From Paratinospora sagittata (lineage: Eukaryota; Streptophyta; Magnoliopsida; Ranunculales; Menispermaceae): DNA of 64,000 bases. The translations under genes were made by a program, and so were the position numbers. The notes beneath the pieces are model-generated. The model was not told the DNA's origin and made no database searches. It was given only the letters and a program-made list of their open reading frames with translations. The stretch lies in assembly GCA_035771175.1 (NCBI GenBank), contig CM069593.1, positions 3,714,461-3,778,460 of the forward strand. Reading direction: 5' to 3'. The first letter of the stretch is position 1, and every line of letters begins with the position of its first letter. Of the stretch, positions 35,999-48,600 are shown piece after piece.

Positions 35999-36018
35999 AT
36001 TGGCTTTTAGGGCACGTG
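35999..36018. promoter_or_regulatory. G-box with CCAAT-box at ERSE-like spacing, bZIP17 promoter
   Basis: ATTGG (35999-36003) and CACGTG (36013-36018) are separated by nine bases, the spacing of the ER stress response element CCAAT-N9-CACG. The CCAAT box is, however, inverted relative to the canonical element. The motifs are seen; regulation by ER stress is inferred. Confidence 0.4.
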
Positions 36019-36889
36019 TCAGTGATTAAAAAGTGGTAGAGTGAAACGAATCGGGTAAAACAGACGAATTTCACTGTTTGACAGGATTGACCGGAAATTG
36101 TGAAACCATCAAACTTTTTTTTTTTTTTTTCTCAAACCAATTTATAATTTGAGGATCTTCTGCTGTCAACAGAAAGTCAAGTTATTTTCCAATATTAATT
36201 TTTCAAAATATACGTAAATATTTAAAAACATATATATATATATATATGTTTAATCGTCTTTCATGCTAGTGTTTTCTTAGGTTAAGGTTGAACACGAAAG
36301 ATCATCTGAATTACTGCAACTAAAAAAAATTTTGAATGAAAATAGGATAACCCAAAGTAGGCAGCTAGAAATGAAATATAAATTATGGTTGAGGAGCGAG
36401 GTCTCGACTTCAAATTCGAGTTTGTGCTCACATTTATCCACTTATTTTAAAAAAAATGTCCAACAATCTTTGCAGTTTCTGACATCGAATAGTTTCACTC
36501 CCACAAGGAAATTGGCAGGGACACCAGGGAAAAAAAAACTTTTTTTTTTTTTTTGGAAAAAAACATATGTTCAACAATTTATCTTATCAAAAGTTAAATT
36601 TACATATATTTTTTTTTATTAATGTCATTATGTGTTTTTGTTAATATATTCTCATCAACATGTACACAGGAAGATATTATTAAATTTAAGTTGACAAGAG
36701 TTTTTTTTTCTTATTATTTTTCAACCTAATATAAGGGTATTTAAACAAATTTATTCTCCCTGTTTTGTTTACACTTTTTATAATTTTAGAGAAAATTAAT
36801 AAATAGAATCAAATCATTCAGAAAACTACTGAAAATAAAATCATCTTATTACAATTTCAAAAGCTAACTTCGTTAAAAAAAAGAAAGCA

Positions 36890-36965
<76 letters not shown>
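36890..36965. repeat. Compound TA/GA microsatellite
   Basis: A TA run of about 24 bp passes into a GA run of about 52 bp. It is non-coding and expected to be polymorphic. Confidence 0.9.
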
Positions 36966-36968
<3 letters not shown>

Positions 36969-37413
36969 CAACACACGATGCTCCCACTATTAAATTTCTT
37001 AGCCCTTTAAATAAATATAGACGGAAGTGTATTTAAAATACAAATGGAAAAGCATGGAGACATGATAAAACTGTTCTTAAGAATTGCACTTCAAAAAAAA
37101 AAAATTAAATTAAATTAAATTGAAAAAACAATTGAGTAAATTCAAAATAACCTTGATTACATTACCAATTTTCCTTTAATTTTGAGCCCAACAAAAGACC
37201 ATTTCCTCTCCATCATGCAACCAACTCAATTTGCTTGAAATTAACAGATGAAGCCAATCTGGCTTATATTATAACAATCTACATTATGCCATCTCATTAT
37301 TAATATGATAGGAACTTGAAGTTTGGTAAGATTACTGCTCATTCTTTTGTAACAAAATGAACACATGCTAGCAATACAGCAACAAAGAAAATGCAAATTC
37401 AAACTGCAAAATT

Positions 37414-40400
37414 TTACACATTTCCATCAGGGAGATAAGAAGGAGGACCTAAGATGGTAGGCTTTGTCAACCAGTACTGCTGAAACCTCTGCCTCGCGTA
37501 CTCCACGTAATCGAAGTCGATTTTATTTACATGTCCCTGGAAAAAATGAAAAGGCTTAAGAAGATAAAGAAAACATAAAAACTATAGTACAAATTCAACC
37601 AATTCAATCTAATGACCTAAGAAAACATGTTAAACACATTAACCCAAGTAAGATGATCAATGTTTATGTTATCAGTTTAGCTATAACATCAATACCGCAG
37701 CACCAAACGACATAACACAATGAGAATTCTGATAAGATGTATTCTTGATTATAAATGCATTGATGCATTCATATAGAGAAAAACATGAATGAGAAAATAA
37801 CACATAACGAAGTATTTGCAATAGAAAAAGGTAGACAGTACCGAGATTATTCCCCATAAGCCCCAAAGAAGATGACTTGCAAGTGTATACTTCCTAATAT
37901 CTTGGAGTAGCTGCTCGACTTCAAAGTCGCTGGGCTGATTACCTGAATAAGATCTCATCATATTCAAAACAAGTTGAAGCAAAAGAAAAATAACAAACCA
38001 ACCAAAGCTATTCTTGTCAAATAATAGTAACTTCCATTCACCCCAGTGCAAGTTTTGTTATCTTACCACAAAGGTAGGACATGCTTCAAGGACCCCATTT
38101 TGCGGTCCGCCAATCCCACAAAAAAAAAAAAAAAACATCCTTCCTAAGTGGGAAGTCAAATAATCAAAGGTTTCCTCACTGCAATTAAACATGACGCGAA
38201 GGTCTATAAATTCTCCTAGAGTTCTACCCACCTCATCTGGTGGATCTTTCAGGTCATATGAAGAAGGAAAAGTATACAAAACACAGCCTTTCATGCCATT
38301 CCAATCCATTAGAATAAACAACAGAATGACTCACCTGAGGAACTCAAATAGGTATGCACGAATTTTTGACACTCCACCGGACCTGTTTCCACCCACATTC
38401 AAACAAGTAAAAAAAAATCTAATTAAATATATCATATTCATAAGAATCAGGAACCAAAAAGAATGTGGTGTCTTTAGGATGCAAAGGCAGTGGTCATTAC
38501 AGGAGATAAAAATAGAGGATAATCAGGAGATCAAAGGATTGAATCTCCATGATCACCTACCAGGGTATTTATTGAAGTCCAAAATATGAGGCATGTCGGC
38601 ATGGTAATCAGCAGCCATCTCACAGAAGTGGTTTGCAATATCATAAGCTACAGGATTATGACCTGCATACTCATAGTCCTGTATTTAAAAAGTAATAATA
38701 ATAATTAAAAAAGAAAAAAAGACAAGAACAGCCAAGATTTGAGGACAATCCAACTTCATAAATTTTTTCATCTGCATTTGTTCCTACAAGTAGAAAGGAA
38801 ATTCAATTGTTGCTTCAAATGGCCAAATAATGTGTGAAAAATGGACTAAGTAAAACAGGTCAATTCAGAGAACAAAAATTAGTTTCCAGCATAGTTGACA
38901 CCCATTAACAAATCAAAAAACATTAAGGTATAAAGAAAGAACTATATACATTTTTTTCATTGCCTGCCTATATAATATGGGGAGTAGAAAACTCACAATT
39001 ATGGTAATCGATCTGGTTTCTTCATCCATCATTATATTCCCATTCTGCAAATCATTGTGACAAAACCCTACACGTTGTTGATCCCCGGACAACTCCTTTT
39101 CCAATGCAAAAATTTCTTCCTCCAGGGTGTCCGTGTGGAACAATTTAGCTTCTTCAGGAAGACATAACCTTTTTGCTGCACTGAGCCAGTTTCTGAAAGA
39201 TTTGTCGAAAACCCAATTTACTAACTTCTTTCCACGAAATAGTAACTTCAACTTTGGCCGATGAGTTTACCTTAATCTATCCCATAGAATGATATCCTTT
39301 GGCCCAAGGATGTCAAGGTCATGGAACTCCCTCAATTTAGCCGCAATTAGAGAAGATATTTCTGGGTCATGCAAGTCGGTTGCTGATAGTGTCTGCAGTT
39401 CCGCGTATAAGCCATGGAATGATTCTATTATCAGTTTATTAAATGTAAGCAAATGATATGATAAAGAAAAAAAATTAATGAATACCAGTTCTGTCATGTG
39501 TAGAAAGAAATGTATGAAAAAAGAGGATAAAGAACAAAAAGCACATTCAATCAAATACAGAATAGCGCGGCCAACAAGGGGAATTAGATTCACCTTAGAC
39601 AAACAAAGAAAAGAAAGAGAATATGGCAAGAACCAAACAATGTTAAATTATATTGAGAGAGCCACTTGCAGTTGCAGGAACTTAAATTGCATTGACAATT
39701 CCAATTGCAAGACCAATATTTGACATTTGTCAATTCGACTGCAGTTTCCTTTTCTAAGAATAATAAAGTTACAAATCAGTTCTACCATGTACATTAAAAG
39801 AATTCAGTTTTCAGAGAAAATATTTGGTAGCTGCAGAATTAAAGATGTTTTATGCTCTCAAGAATGGTATTGATGCATTATCTTATAAATGTTGTATGAT
39901 TAGTTATATATTTGGTGTGCACATATATGTATTTTTCTTATGGCAGGAAAGCTGTAAAGCAAATTCAGCTTTGAGCAATACAATAGACTCGTATCATCCA
40001 AAAGATTTCAGTATATGAGTGTGATGTTTACTTAAGATAGAAGGATTTGCCAATTTTAAAGAGTTTTTGATAAATTATGAACAGAAGAACTAGCCACACA
40101 ATAAAGATCGGATGAAGCAACTCCAGAGTAGTCAAGTCTAGTCCTAGATTCATCCTTTCAAAGTTGCAAAAACCAGGAACAAGCCCCATTAGAGATCTAT
40201 TTGAAGCGTTCTTCTTCGGGTACTAAACAAGAAGAAGATCAACTGAACAACTAAAAATCCTAAAAAAATCACTTTCTTCACAAGCTAACTAGCAAGATTA
40301 AGCACAGAACCGCACTTTCCCAACACAAAAGCAAATATAAACCAAAAACTTATCAAAATATATAAAAAAAACAGAGGAGAAAACATGACCTACGCGAGCA

Positions 40401-40735
40401 TGAATGAACTCTTCGATTCGCCCATTTGAGAACCGACCCAACAAGCGAGGCCCTTGTCCGTGCCGCGACATGCACTCGAAGGCTCGAATCTCGTCTACGC
40501 GATTGAAGAAAACTTCGACTCCTTCGCCGTAAATCCGAACCAGAACCTTTCTCGGAATCTCGCCTGACCTCGTCGTCGGCCACTTGATCTGGTACACCTT
40601 GTTCGTCATTGCGCCCTTCAATCGAATCACCTGCAACTCCTTTGGATCCGCCACGTCGCTCCATGTCGACGCTAGCGATTGCAGAATCGCCTTCGCTTCC
40701 TCTGGGATTTTCTCTTCTTCTTCTTCTACGCCCAT
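37414..40735 (-). CDS. CK: Choline kinase
   Basis: ATP:choline phosphotransferase, the first step of the CDP-choline route to phosphatidylcholine. Seven exons join in frame to 349 aa: 40394-40735, 39271-39392, 38997-39192, 38561-38678, 38335-38382, 37842-37942, 37414-37536. The Brenner kinase motif [10 protein letters not shown] is at 200-209, with the catalytic Asp at 202. The choline-kinase motif [18 protein letters not shown] follows at 221-238, its first Asp binding metal. The N-terminal lobe holds [12 protein letters not shown] (39-50) as nucleotide loop. It resembles the plant CK1/CK2 class (about 346 aa) more than longer ethanolamine kinases, but which substrate it prefers cannot be settled from sequence. 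No signal peptide is seen, so it should be cytosolic. Two G-boxes lie within 220 bp upstream. Confidence 0.95.
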
Positions 40736-40899
40736 CCTAAGAACAGAGTTGAAACAGAGTTACAAATACGAAGAAGAAGAAGCGGAAGAAGATGCCGGAA
40801 ATTCGGGGCTTTTGATCGATCGATCAAAGCTTCTTCGTGTTTCAATTTTGCTGGTTTTAGTTCTACGCGACACTTGAAGCAACTGTTCTCGGCATATGC

Positions 40900-40955
40900 C
40901 ACGTGGCCGGGAAAGTAAAACATGAAAGGAAAGTTGAGTGGTTGGGCGCCACGTG
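40900..40955. promoter_or_regulatory. Pair of G-boxes in the choline kinase promoter
   Basis: CACGTG occurs at 40900-40905, within the perfect palindrome GCCACGTGGC, and again at 40950-40955. They are 50 bp apart, roughly five helical turns, and 165-220 bp upstream of the start codon. G-boxes bind bZIP and bHLH factors; which one acts here is unknown. Confidence 0.5.
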
Positions 40956-42519
40956 CTCTTTAGGACGTCGTGGCTTTATTCGTCGGTATAGAATATTCGA
41001 AGTTCAATGCATATAAATTAGAATAAATGATGTATTATTATATGTAAATACATTTGAATGTATTTTGTATGGTACAGTAATATATATATGCGAATTATGT
41101 GTTTTTTTTTTCCTTTATTTTTAGGTTTAGTTTAGTTTCTTGTGTTTGTGTTTGTGTATATTTAAGCTCTAACTCTGTGGTTAAAAACACCAATTCATCT
41201 CTCAAGAAAACGAGACGAATAACTTATTAATCATCAAATTATTACTATCTCACTAGTGCGCAAGAGTAAGTTACAAACTAAGGTTGTATTTGATTCGTAT
41301 TTTCAAAATAATAATACAATAAAAAAATAAAAAACTTTAAAAATAACTTTTTGTCATTTTTTTAAAACAATTTGTTTCCTTAGCAAAAAGTGGAAATTTG
41401 TTTTTAAAATATTTTGAACTATACAAACTTTTTATATTTTTAAATTTTTAGATAAAAAAAATTATATTTAAACCATGACCCAAATATGATCTAATTTTGT
41501 TTTGAAACCAATACTACCCATAGATGATGAAGTTCGACAAGTTTACTTAGGAACAGAAGGCAGTTATTTAAATATAGTGTAGTCAAGTGATTCGACGTAC
41601 TTAAGTACCAAACCTTCAACTGCACCTTTCAAACATAGCTTATGATCATTTGATCATGGCACTAGGTATTTGATTAGGACATTGCACAATTATTTGAATA
41701 TTTTGTCGCATCTCTTCGATACATATACATATTAGAACATAGCGATCTCTTCCGGTACCTACTAGTACATTAGGATATGATTGGTCATGAACTTCGTAAG
41801 GTGTTGCTCTTCGTTAATCCTAACATACCTTGATTAGGGGATGTCTCGGAAGAGACAATAAGCTTCAAACTAAGATTGATATAGAATGTTTGAGAAAAAA
41901 TAAATAAAAAATTGTTACTAAAATAGCAAGTACGGATGAATGTATTTCAGGGCATAAAAAAGGTCATGAGAATTGAGATCGACGAGTACTTTTAATATCA
42001 TATATTAAAATTCAAAAATATAAGACGTGATATTTCATGAATGAATTTTTTTTGGAGTAGGTATTTTTATTGATTTATTCTTCTATAAGAAGGAAGTGTG
42101 GACTTTTGGAAAGAACAAATTGTGGAGGAACGAGAAACAGAAAGATCTAGAGTTATTATTTATTTATTTTTTAAAAGTTAGTAACAAAATGGGGGGCTAC
42201 TGGAGAACCCCACTGTTAAGGCAAGATGGGGTAGATCGGTCCATCAAGATTATGACATGTGGAAGAAAGCAATTGGTCCGTGAACGCGACTTTCCGGTTT
42301 CCGGTCTTAATTTGCAGAGCAGTTGTTTTTTAATATTAGGGTAGAGAAAGAGAGAGAGGGAGAGAGACAGGATATAAAATCTGAGCTGTGTTTCTATTTT
42401 CATTCCTTTCTCTTCGAGACACGCGCTTGGCGATAATAAGCGATAAGCTTCTCTGATGCTGAGAAGAAGAAAGCTCTTCTTCGTCTCGATCCTTCCCTGA
42501 TTTAGGTTTCAGGAAGGAA

Positions 42520-42554
42520 AGAAGAAGAAGAAGAAGAAGAAGAAGAAGAAGAAG
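42520..42554. repeat. GAA repeat in the R3H gene leader
   Basis: About 11 copies of the GAA/AGA triplet lie 70-100 bp before the start codon, in the probable 5' untranslated region. Plant leaders often carry such purine runs. Confidence 0.85.
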
Positions 42555-42622
42555 CGAAAGAGAGGAAAAGAGAGGTTGATTTTGGCGTTTTTTTTCTTCT
42601 TCAAATCTTTTGCTCCCTCGCA

Positions 42623-45600
42623 ATGGAAGCATCTGTAGCGCATATAAACGATGGATTCGGACAGAAGGAGAAGGAGGTTCAAGTCACCGTGGATCCGTTC
42701 TTGAAGGAGGCGCTTGAGAATCCTCGCCATCGCCTCACAAGTAAGATTTATTTTTCTTATTCCGAGTATTTTATTTTATTTTATTTTTCTTATTCTCGTT
42801 GTGTTTGTTTGTTTGATTTGATTAGGTTTTGTGATTTTTGTTGGACTTGGTGGTTTTCTTGTTTGGAGGTTTGGATTTGGGCGGAAAGTCTGTTTGTGTT
42901 TGATCTTTCTTTGGTTTAGTCAGATCTGAGTTTTTGTTGGATGTGTTTGTTGTTTGGTGGATCGTGTGTGCAACTCAGATCCTAAGGTTTTAGGGTTCCG
43001 TTCGGCGATTTCTTGTTTTGTTGATCTTGATGAAAGTTGAATTGTCGATTCCGTGGGATTTAGGTCTTTGATCATTGGAAGCATGGGTATGATTTTCGTT
43101 TAATTTGGTTCTTAGTATGATACGATGTCTGGAGTAGGTTTTAATAGTTCCATAGAACTTCTAAGTTACGGTAAATCCAATAAAAGAGTTTCTACGTGAA
43201 ATACCTTTCAGGGATCCTTTGAATTTTTTTGAGATGAAGAGTTTGCGTGAGGTTTTGGATATAGCACTGTGCGTGTATGGGACTCCTCCTCTGAGGTGCG
43301 GTACAAACGTTCACTTCTCATGGTCTTTTCAAGCTTTCACCCTATGTGCACCCTAAATTCTACACTTCGTTCATACTCCAAAGATAGTTATCCTTCTTGG
43401 TTATGCATTTCTTTGTTGTGTAGGACTCTGCATCCTTCTATTTCACTAGTCTTGTTTGGGAAGGATCTTCATATATTCAGTTTCTCCCTGTATAGTTAAA
43501 GTTGCTGTTTGTTGACAATTCATGAGAGTCCAGTTTTCACTGTTGAGAATTGACTTCTGATTCGTGTTCTTTGAATCATTAGGGATCAATAATTGTTGAT
43601 TTTAGTCATTCGCTCATGAATGATATTTTATAAGAAATGTTAATTTAGAGACTTCCATAATGAATTGACTGTTGAAATGCCTCGATCAAAACAAAAACAC
43701 TTCAAGGAGGTGAGAATGCCATGGATAAGAGGTTTCAGAGGCACCAAGCCACATACGTGCTTGTTAGAGTAACTTTTTAACTGAATTAACACGAGAATCA
43801 ACCCTTATTGTAGTGATTTTAAGATAATAGAGTTCAATTGGTGTAAAAAAGCAAAAAGGTGATGATAAGATCATAGCATATAATGATTTATCTGCTAAGA
43901 TAGGTGCAAAGGAGGAAAAAATATATTACTTGCTCTAGTAAGAGAAATTTTATTGAAGATCTTAAGTTCTTAACCATATTGAGAAACATAAATATAGAAA
44001 TGAAGTAGGAATAGTTGTAAACAAAGACTTTAAAGAATATGTTGTTAAGGTAATTAGGGAAGGAGATAAAATTATATCAATAGAACTATGAAACATAATA
44101 GAAAATTATATAATTAACATAGTTAGTACTTAGTGCCAGTGTAATTAAAAGCGAAAGGTGCACTCAAGGTAAGGGCAACCTATAAAGCATGAGGCGCAAG
44201 GCAAGACGCACGCCCGAGTCAACTAAGGCGCACTAACACATAACAAATTATATATATATATATATATATATCACAATTTGCATGTATATCAAACTATTGA
44301 ATAATTTTAAGAAAAAAAATTGGCAAACAAAGGTCAAATATTACTTAAGTAAACACTGACCACATTTGTTCCATGAGCCACATTATATTGTCTGGTTCTA
44401 ACAAAAATTTAGAAGTAACAAACCAAAATTTCGATGTCCAAAATCTTAACTACAACTAAACCTTCAAGGAGTTCATTCACTCTTTGTTAGGAATTCTTCT
44501 TCTTCTTCTTCTTCTTCTTATGCACCATCACCTTCACCTTCTTTGTTGCATATATGCAACCGATTCTGCTTCCACTTCAGGAGGTACTTTTAAACAAGCA
44601 TGAACATTTTTGTGAGATCTAATTAAGTGATGTTTATGTCAGTAGATACATCCTTTTGAAGTCTTTAGGCAAAATACATATGTCACTTCATTTGTATTGT
44701 TGTTGTCATTGAAAAGAACATATTTCCATGCCGAATCCTTTCTTGCTCTATTTGGTTGATCGCTGGATTCCGCCATTATAATGGAACACTTGTCAATCGG
44801 TTATTAACCTGTAAGAACATAGATGACCGACAAATGTACATTACACAAACATTCTATAAACTTTTATGTACTAATGAATGTTTTCTATGATTCTTAGACA
44901 AGCTTGAAAAATGGAACTTGGATAAGAGGATTTGAGCAGAGCAAGTAAGCAAATATAAGTTGCTAGTCGGTACTTGAGCCCAATTGGAAAGTAAGCAAGC
45001 ACCAAAGGAGTAGGGGAGTAAATTAAGAGAGAAGAACATGAACAAAAAAATATTATTGAAATGCATACTCCGCCTGCCACTGTAAATATCAAAATCAATC
45101 TTTTTTTTAATATCAAAATATAATAGTAATTATTATTATTTAATATTATTATTATTACTATTTAATTAGACTTTTAGTATTGTAATTTGTAAGTATAGTA
45201 TTATTATTATTACTATTTTGTATGTACTATTTACTAATTACTACTATTTGGAGCAAAAAATAAATCATCATTTATTATAACTTATAAGTGTATAACTTCA
45301 TGTACATTAAATTATTCACTTTCTAGTATCTAATTAGTTTATTTTATTCTTCAAAAAAAAGTTTATTTTACTAAACTTAAATAGTTCATCATTTATTATA
45401 AGTTTATACTTTATAACAGGCATATATTAAATTATTAACATTCTTTATAATTTATGGGCATACTTCAATTAAATGATTAATCAAATAATTTTTGACATGG
45501 GTAGTAACTTAATTAGTAAACAGTAAAAATAAGAGAACATCAGGGTTATTTATTTATTTTTTTTAAGTCAAAGGGGGTTTTAAAAAACTTAGTAAGTTTT

Positions 45601-48600
45601 GTTAAAAAAAATCAGTACATGAAGGTGAGGGTTTTTTTTTTTTCTAAAGAAAAAAAGGGGAAAAAAATTTGCGACTGTGCTGGAAATAAAAAAAAAGAAA
45701 AGAAAACTTTGCGACTCTTGCATGAGAAGAAGAAGAAAGGAAGAGGAAGGAGAGATTACGAGAGAGAGGAAAAAAAAAATCAGGCACTGCACTTCGTGGC
45801 TCAGGTGGTCTGCGGTAGAAGAAGAAGAAAAAGAAGAAGATCGCTACTTGAAGGAGGTTTTCCAGCGGCAAGAGGTTCCAGATCCAGCGGCAACTCTTCA
45901 ACTCTCTTTTTTTTTTTTTTTCCTTTGGGTTGGGTTGTGCACGTGGCTCGACTTGATTCGTCCACTTTTTTTTTTTTTTTTTTTAATTTTTTTCAATTTT
46001 TTTTGAATAGGCACAGGCAGGCGCTCGCCTCAGTGAGGCTTCCTCGCCTTGCGTTAAGGCACGCCTTGATATCACTGCTTAGTGCATATACACCCTCAAT
46101 AGGATTAGTCCAACAAACTAAGATAATTTTTTGAAGACATGGATGAATTACTTCAAGTAACACCCCCGGGAGAACAATTATAGATGGAATGAGATTTTAA
46201 TGGACACGTTGGCTTAGAGAGGATATGAAATGGTGCATGGAGAATATGGATTCAGAGAGGAATGAAGCTGGAGTGAGCATATTAGGTTTTGCAGCAACAT
46301 ATAACTGTAAAATAACAAACACTTTTTTTTAGAAAGAGAAATGAACATTTAATAACATTTAAATATGAATCTAATAAAAGCCAACCATTGAAGCAATGGT
46401 GTGGTAGTACCTTGGACCAACTTTATCTCTAACATCGAAAGTCCTAGGATCAAATGTTACCCTCACCAGAAAAAAGACCTAATGCTAAGCATGAGACTTC
46501 AATGGTCACTGAGGGCGTCTCTGACTCGAACCACCATAGCCTGAGGGATTTGTCAAGGGTAACTTGGATACCCTCAGTTCTTTAAAAAAAAAAAGAAGCC
46601 GAATTATGTATTTTTTATCTAGAAAGGTCAATAAGTAGCATGTAAAAGTTGTAAGGTTATTTTAGGAGAAAATGCGACTTCACAACGTAGGATAGTGGTA
46701 AGTTGGTAACAGATATATTTATTAAAATAACCTTCATTGTAGTGATTTTGAGATAATATGGCTGAATTTGTTTTAAAAGTGAAAAGTAATGTTTAATGCA
46801 TAACAAATAATAATTTATATGGTAAGCTAGGTGTGGAGGAGGAAAGAATATATTGAGCTTGGTCAAGTAAGAGAAAGAAAGATTAAAGATCTTAATAATA
46901 TTTAGTGTACCGAAATCAATGATAAGTGACTCTTAGTGAGTGGTGAAGAGATTTTTCACAAGGTGAATAACTTATTTTGAATTTTTTTTTTTGGGTTGGA
47001 AATTATTTGAAGACTAGAGTATAGAAAATATAATATGTTAATTATTTAGTATAACTAATAGAAGTATTTTCTTTCATAGAGTAAAAAAGTTCTTTGGGCA
47101 TTTGGGTAACTAATAGAAGTAATTTTTTTCATAGAATTAAAGTGCTTGAGGTAAAAAAAAAAACAGTTTAAGGAAAATATGCAAAATCTCTAGGACAATA
47201 TGTTATACCTATTGAGGTTTGAAAATGTTTAAGGGAAGATGAAGTTTGGTGGTTAACAGAATTAAGTAATAAAATTGTGTGTTGGCAAAAAAAAAAGAAA
47301 TGCCTAATTACAGGGGAAAAAATACATAGTTACTTATACATAAAGAAAAATGGAATATCTAATTATCTATATTAATGAAAATTAGTAAGGAGGTGGCAAA
47401 TTGGTGGGCCAACCTATGAAGTTGTGGATTAGAGTGTTTGAGAATTGATTAGGGTTTAAACTCTGATATTAAAATCCAATTTGGATTCATACTTAGGGAA
47501 GTGAGAAATCCTCCATTAATGATATTTAATTATTAAGATCAATGAAGATGCATAAGGAGAGGAAGAAAGGCCTTCATTATGTAAGATTTATCCATTTAGA
47601 ATTTTAGAGTACTAAGAGATATAGTTTAGTGGGTTTCAAGGAGAATGAGTTATATTACCTATTGACTTGATAAAAGATATACCGACTTAACTCAATTGAA
47701 CTCAATTAAGACTTTTCCCAACTACATGGGGGTATAAAAGATGTGTATGATACTAAGATAACCATAGTAAAAGCAATAATAGAAAGAGGAAGTTGAGTTT
47801 TTAATTACAATAGGTTTACATTAAAGTTTGCCTTCAGTTCATGTATTTTGGCTGATCTTTGCTGATGATGCCATTTTAATTAATGAAATTGAATTAAGAG
47901 CTGGTGCTAAATTAGATGTTTGGAAAGAAACATTAAAGTTTAGATGATTCAAAATTAGTATATATATATATATATATCCTAATTTTTTTATCGAATGACA
48001 TCCAAGGAAAATTAGTAATGTTCCTTTTATCCATAAAGACCAAAATAGTGCTAGTGCCTAAAATGTAATTTTATGATTGAGTATTCATACGGAGGGATAA
48101 ATATCATATATGAATTTATGTCAATTGTAGAATTGAAGTATGTTGGGTTTAATGGAGTAGTACCAACAAAATATGATATGATTGATACATCTCATTAAAG
48201 ATGAAAGGAAAATTTTATAAGGTAAATTTTAAGTTAATTATGACAATTCAGAAACATCTTGTTGTCAAGTATAATGAAAATGAAAATGCAAATTAAGTAC
48301 AATGATAAAATGAGAGAGAAGTAAGAATTTATTAAAGGTTGTCTGTACCCATGGAATGAAGACTACTAGATTCTAGAGTAAGGGAGACTAACGCATTAAT
48401 TATTAATGATAACAATAGAGACAAATGTAACATTGATAGCATTATAGCCAAGGCGGGCTTAGGGATGCCTCAAAGTAGTGCACATGTACTCCACCTCAAT
48501 GTTGAAAGGCAAGGCGTGTCAACTCGAGCATGCGCCTCAAGTGGTTTGCCTTGGTACGTTTCACTTTCTTGTTCCTATTTTATATTTTTAAAACTATTTA

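Larger units (their letters stand above)
35757..37413. other. bZIP17 promoter and choline kinase 3' flank
   Basis: The left 300 bp are the bZIP17 leader and proximal promoter, relatively GC-rich. From about 36100 the DNA is AT-rich, with a TA tract running into a long GA tract (36890-36965). The choline kinase 3' untranslated region is at the right. The open frames here are low-complexity. Confidence 0.6.
40736..42622. other. Divergent intergenic region between choline kinase and the R3H gene
   Basis: The choline kinase leader and promoter are at the left (G-boxes at 40900 and 40950). The middle is AT-rich without a gene. A TATAAA at 42373-42378 could serve the R3H gene; its leader then carries a GAA run (42520-42554). 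Confidence 0.6.
43966..48430 (+). mobile_element. Near-complete but decayed RTE-type LINE, interrupted twice
   Basis: Protein remnants run in the order expected for a plant RTE (BovB-like) element. The endonuclease start is GIVVNKDFKEYVV (about 44005-44043), with SAYTPSIGLVQQTK after the hAT insertion (from 46081). DFNGHVG (about 46177-46200) and GEYGFRERNEAGVSILGF (from about 46237) follow. Then come SCKVILGENATSQRR (about 46645-46690), RIKVLEVK and IPIEV of the reverse transcriptase (about 47140-47210), and the catalytic-loop block FADDAILINEIE (about 47857-47895). A C-terminal MKGKFYK lies near 48198. Frameshifts and stops are many; it cannot be active. It is cut by a hAT-like element (44137-46077) and a SINE-like element (46381-46594). 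Confidence 0.85.

Noticed and set aside
45619..46134. 171-aa plus-strand frame in R3H intron 1
   Set aside because: It is low-complexity sequence inside the hAT-like element that runs into RTE endonuclease sequence only because the frame stays open across the insertion border.
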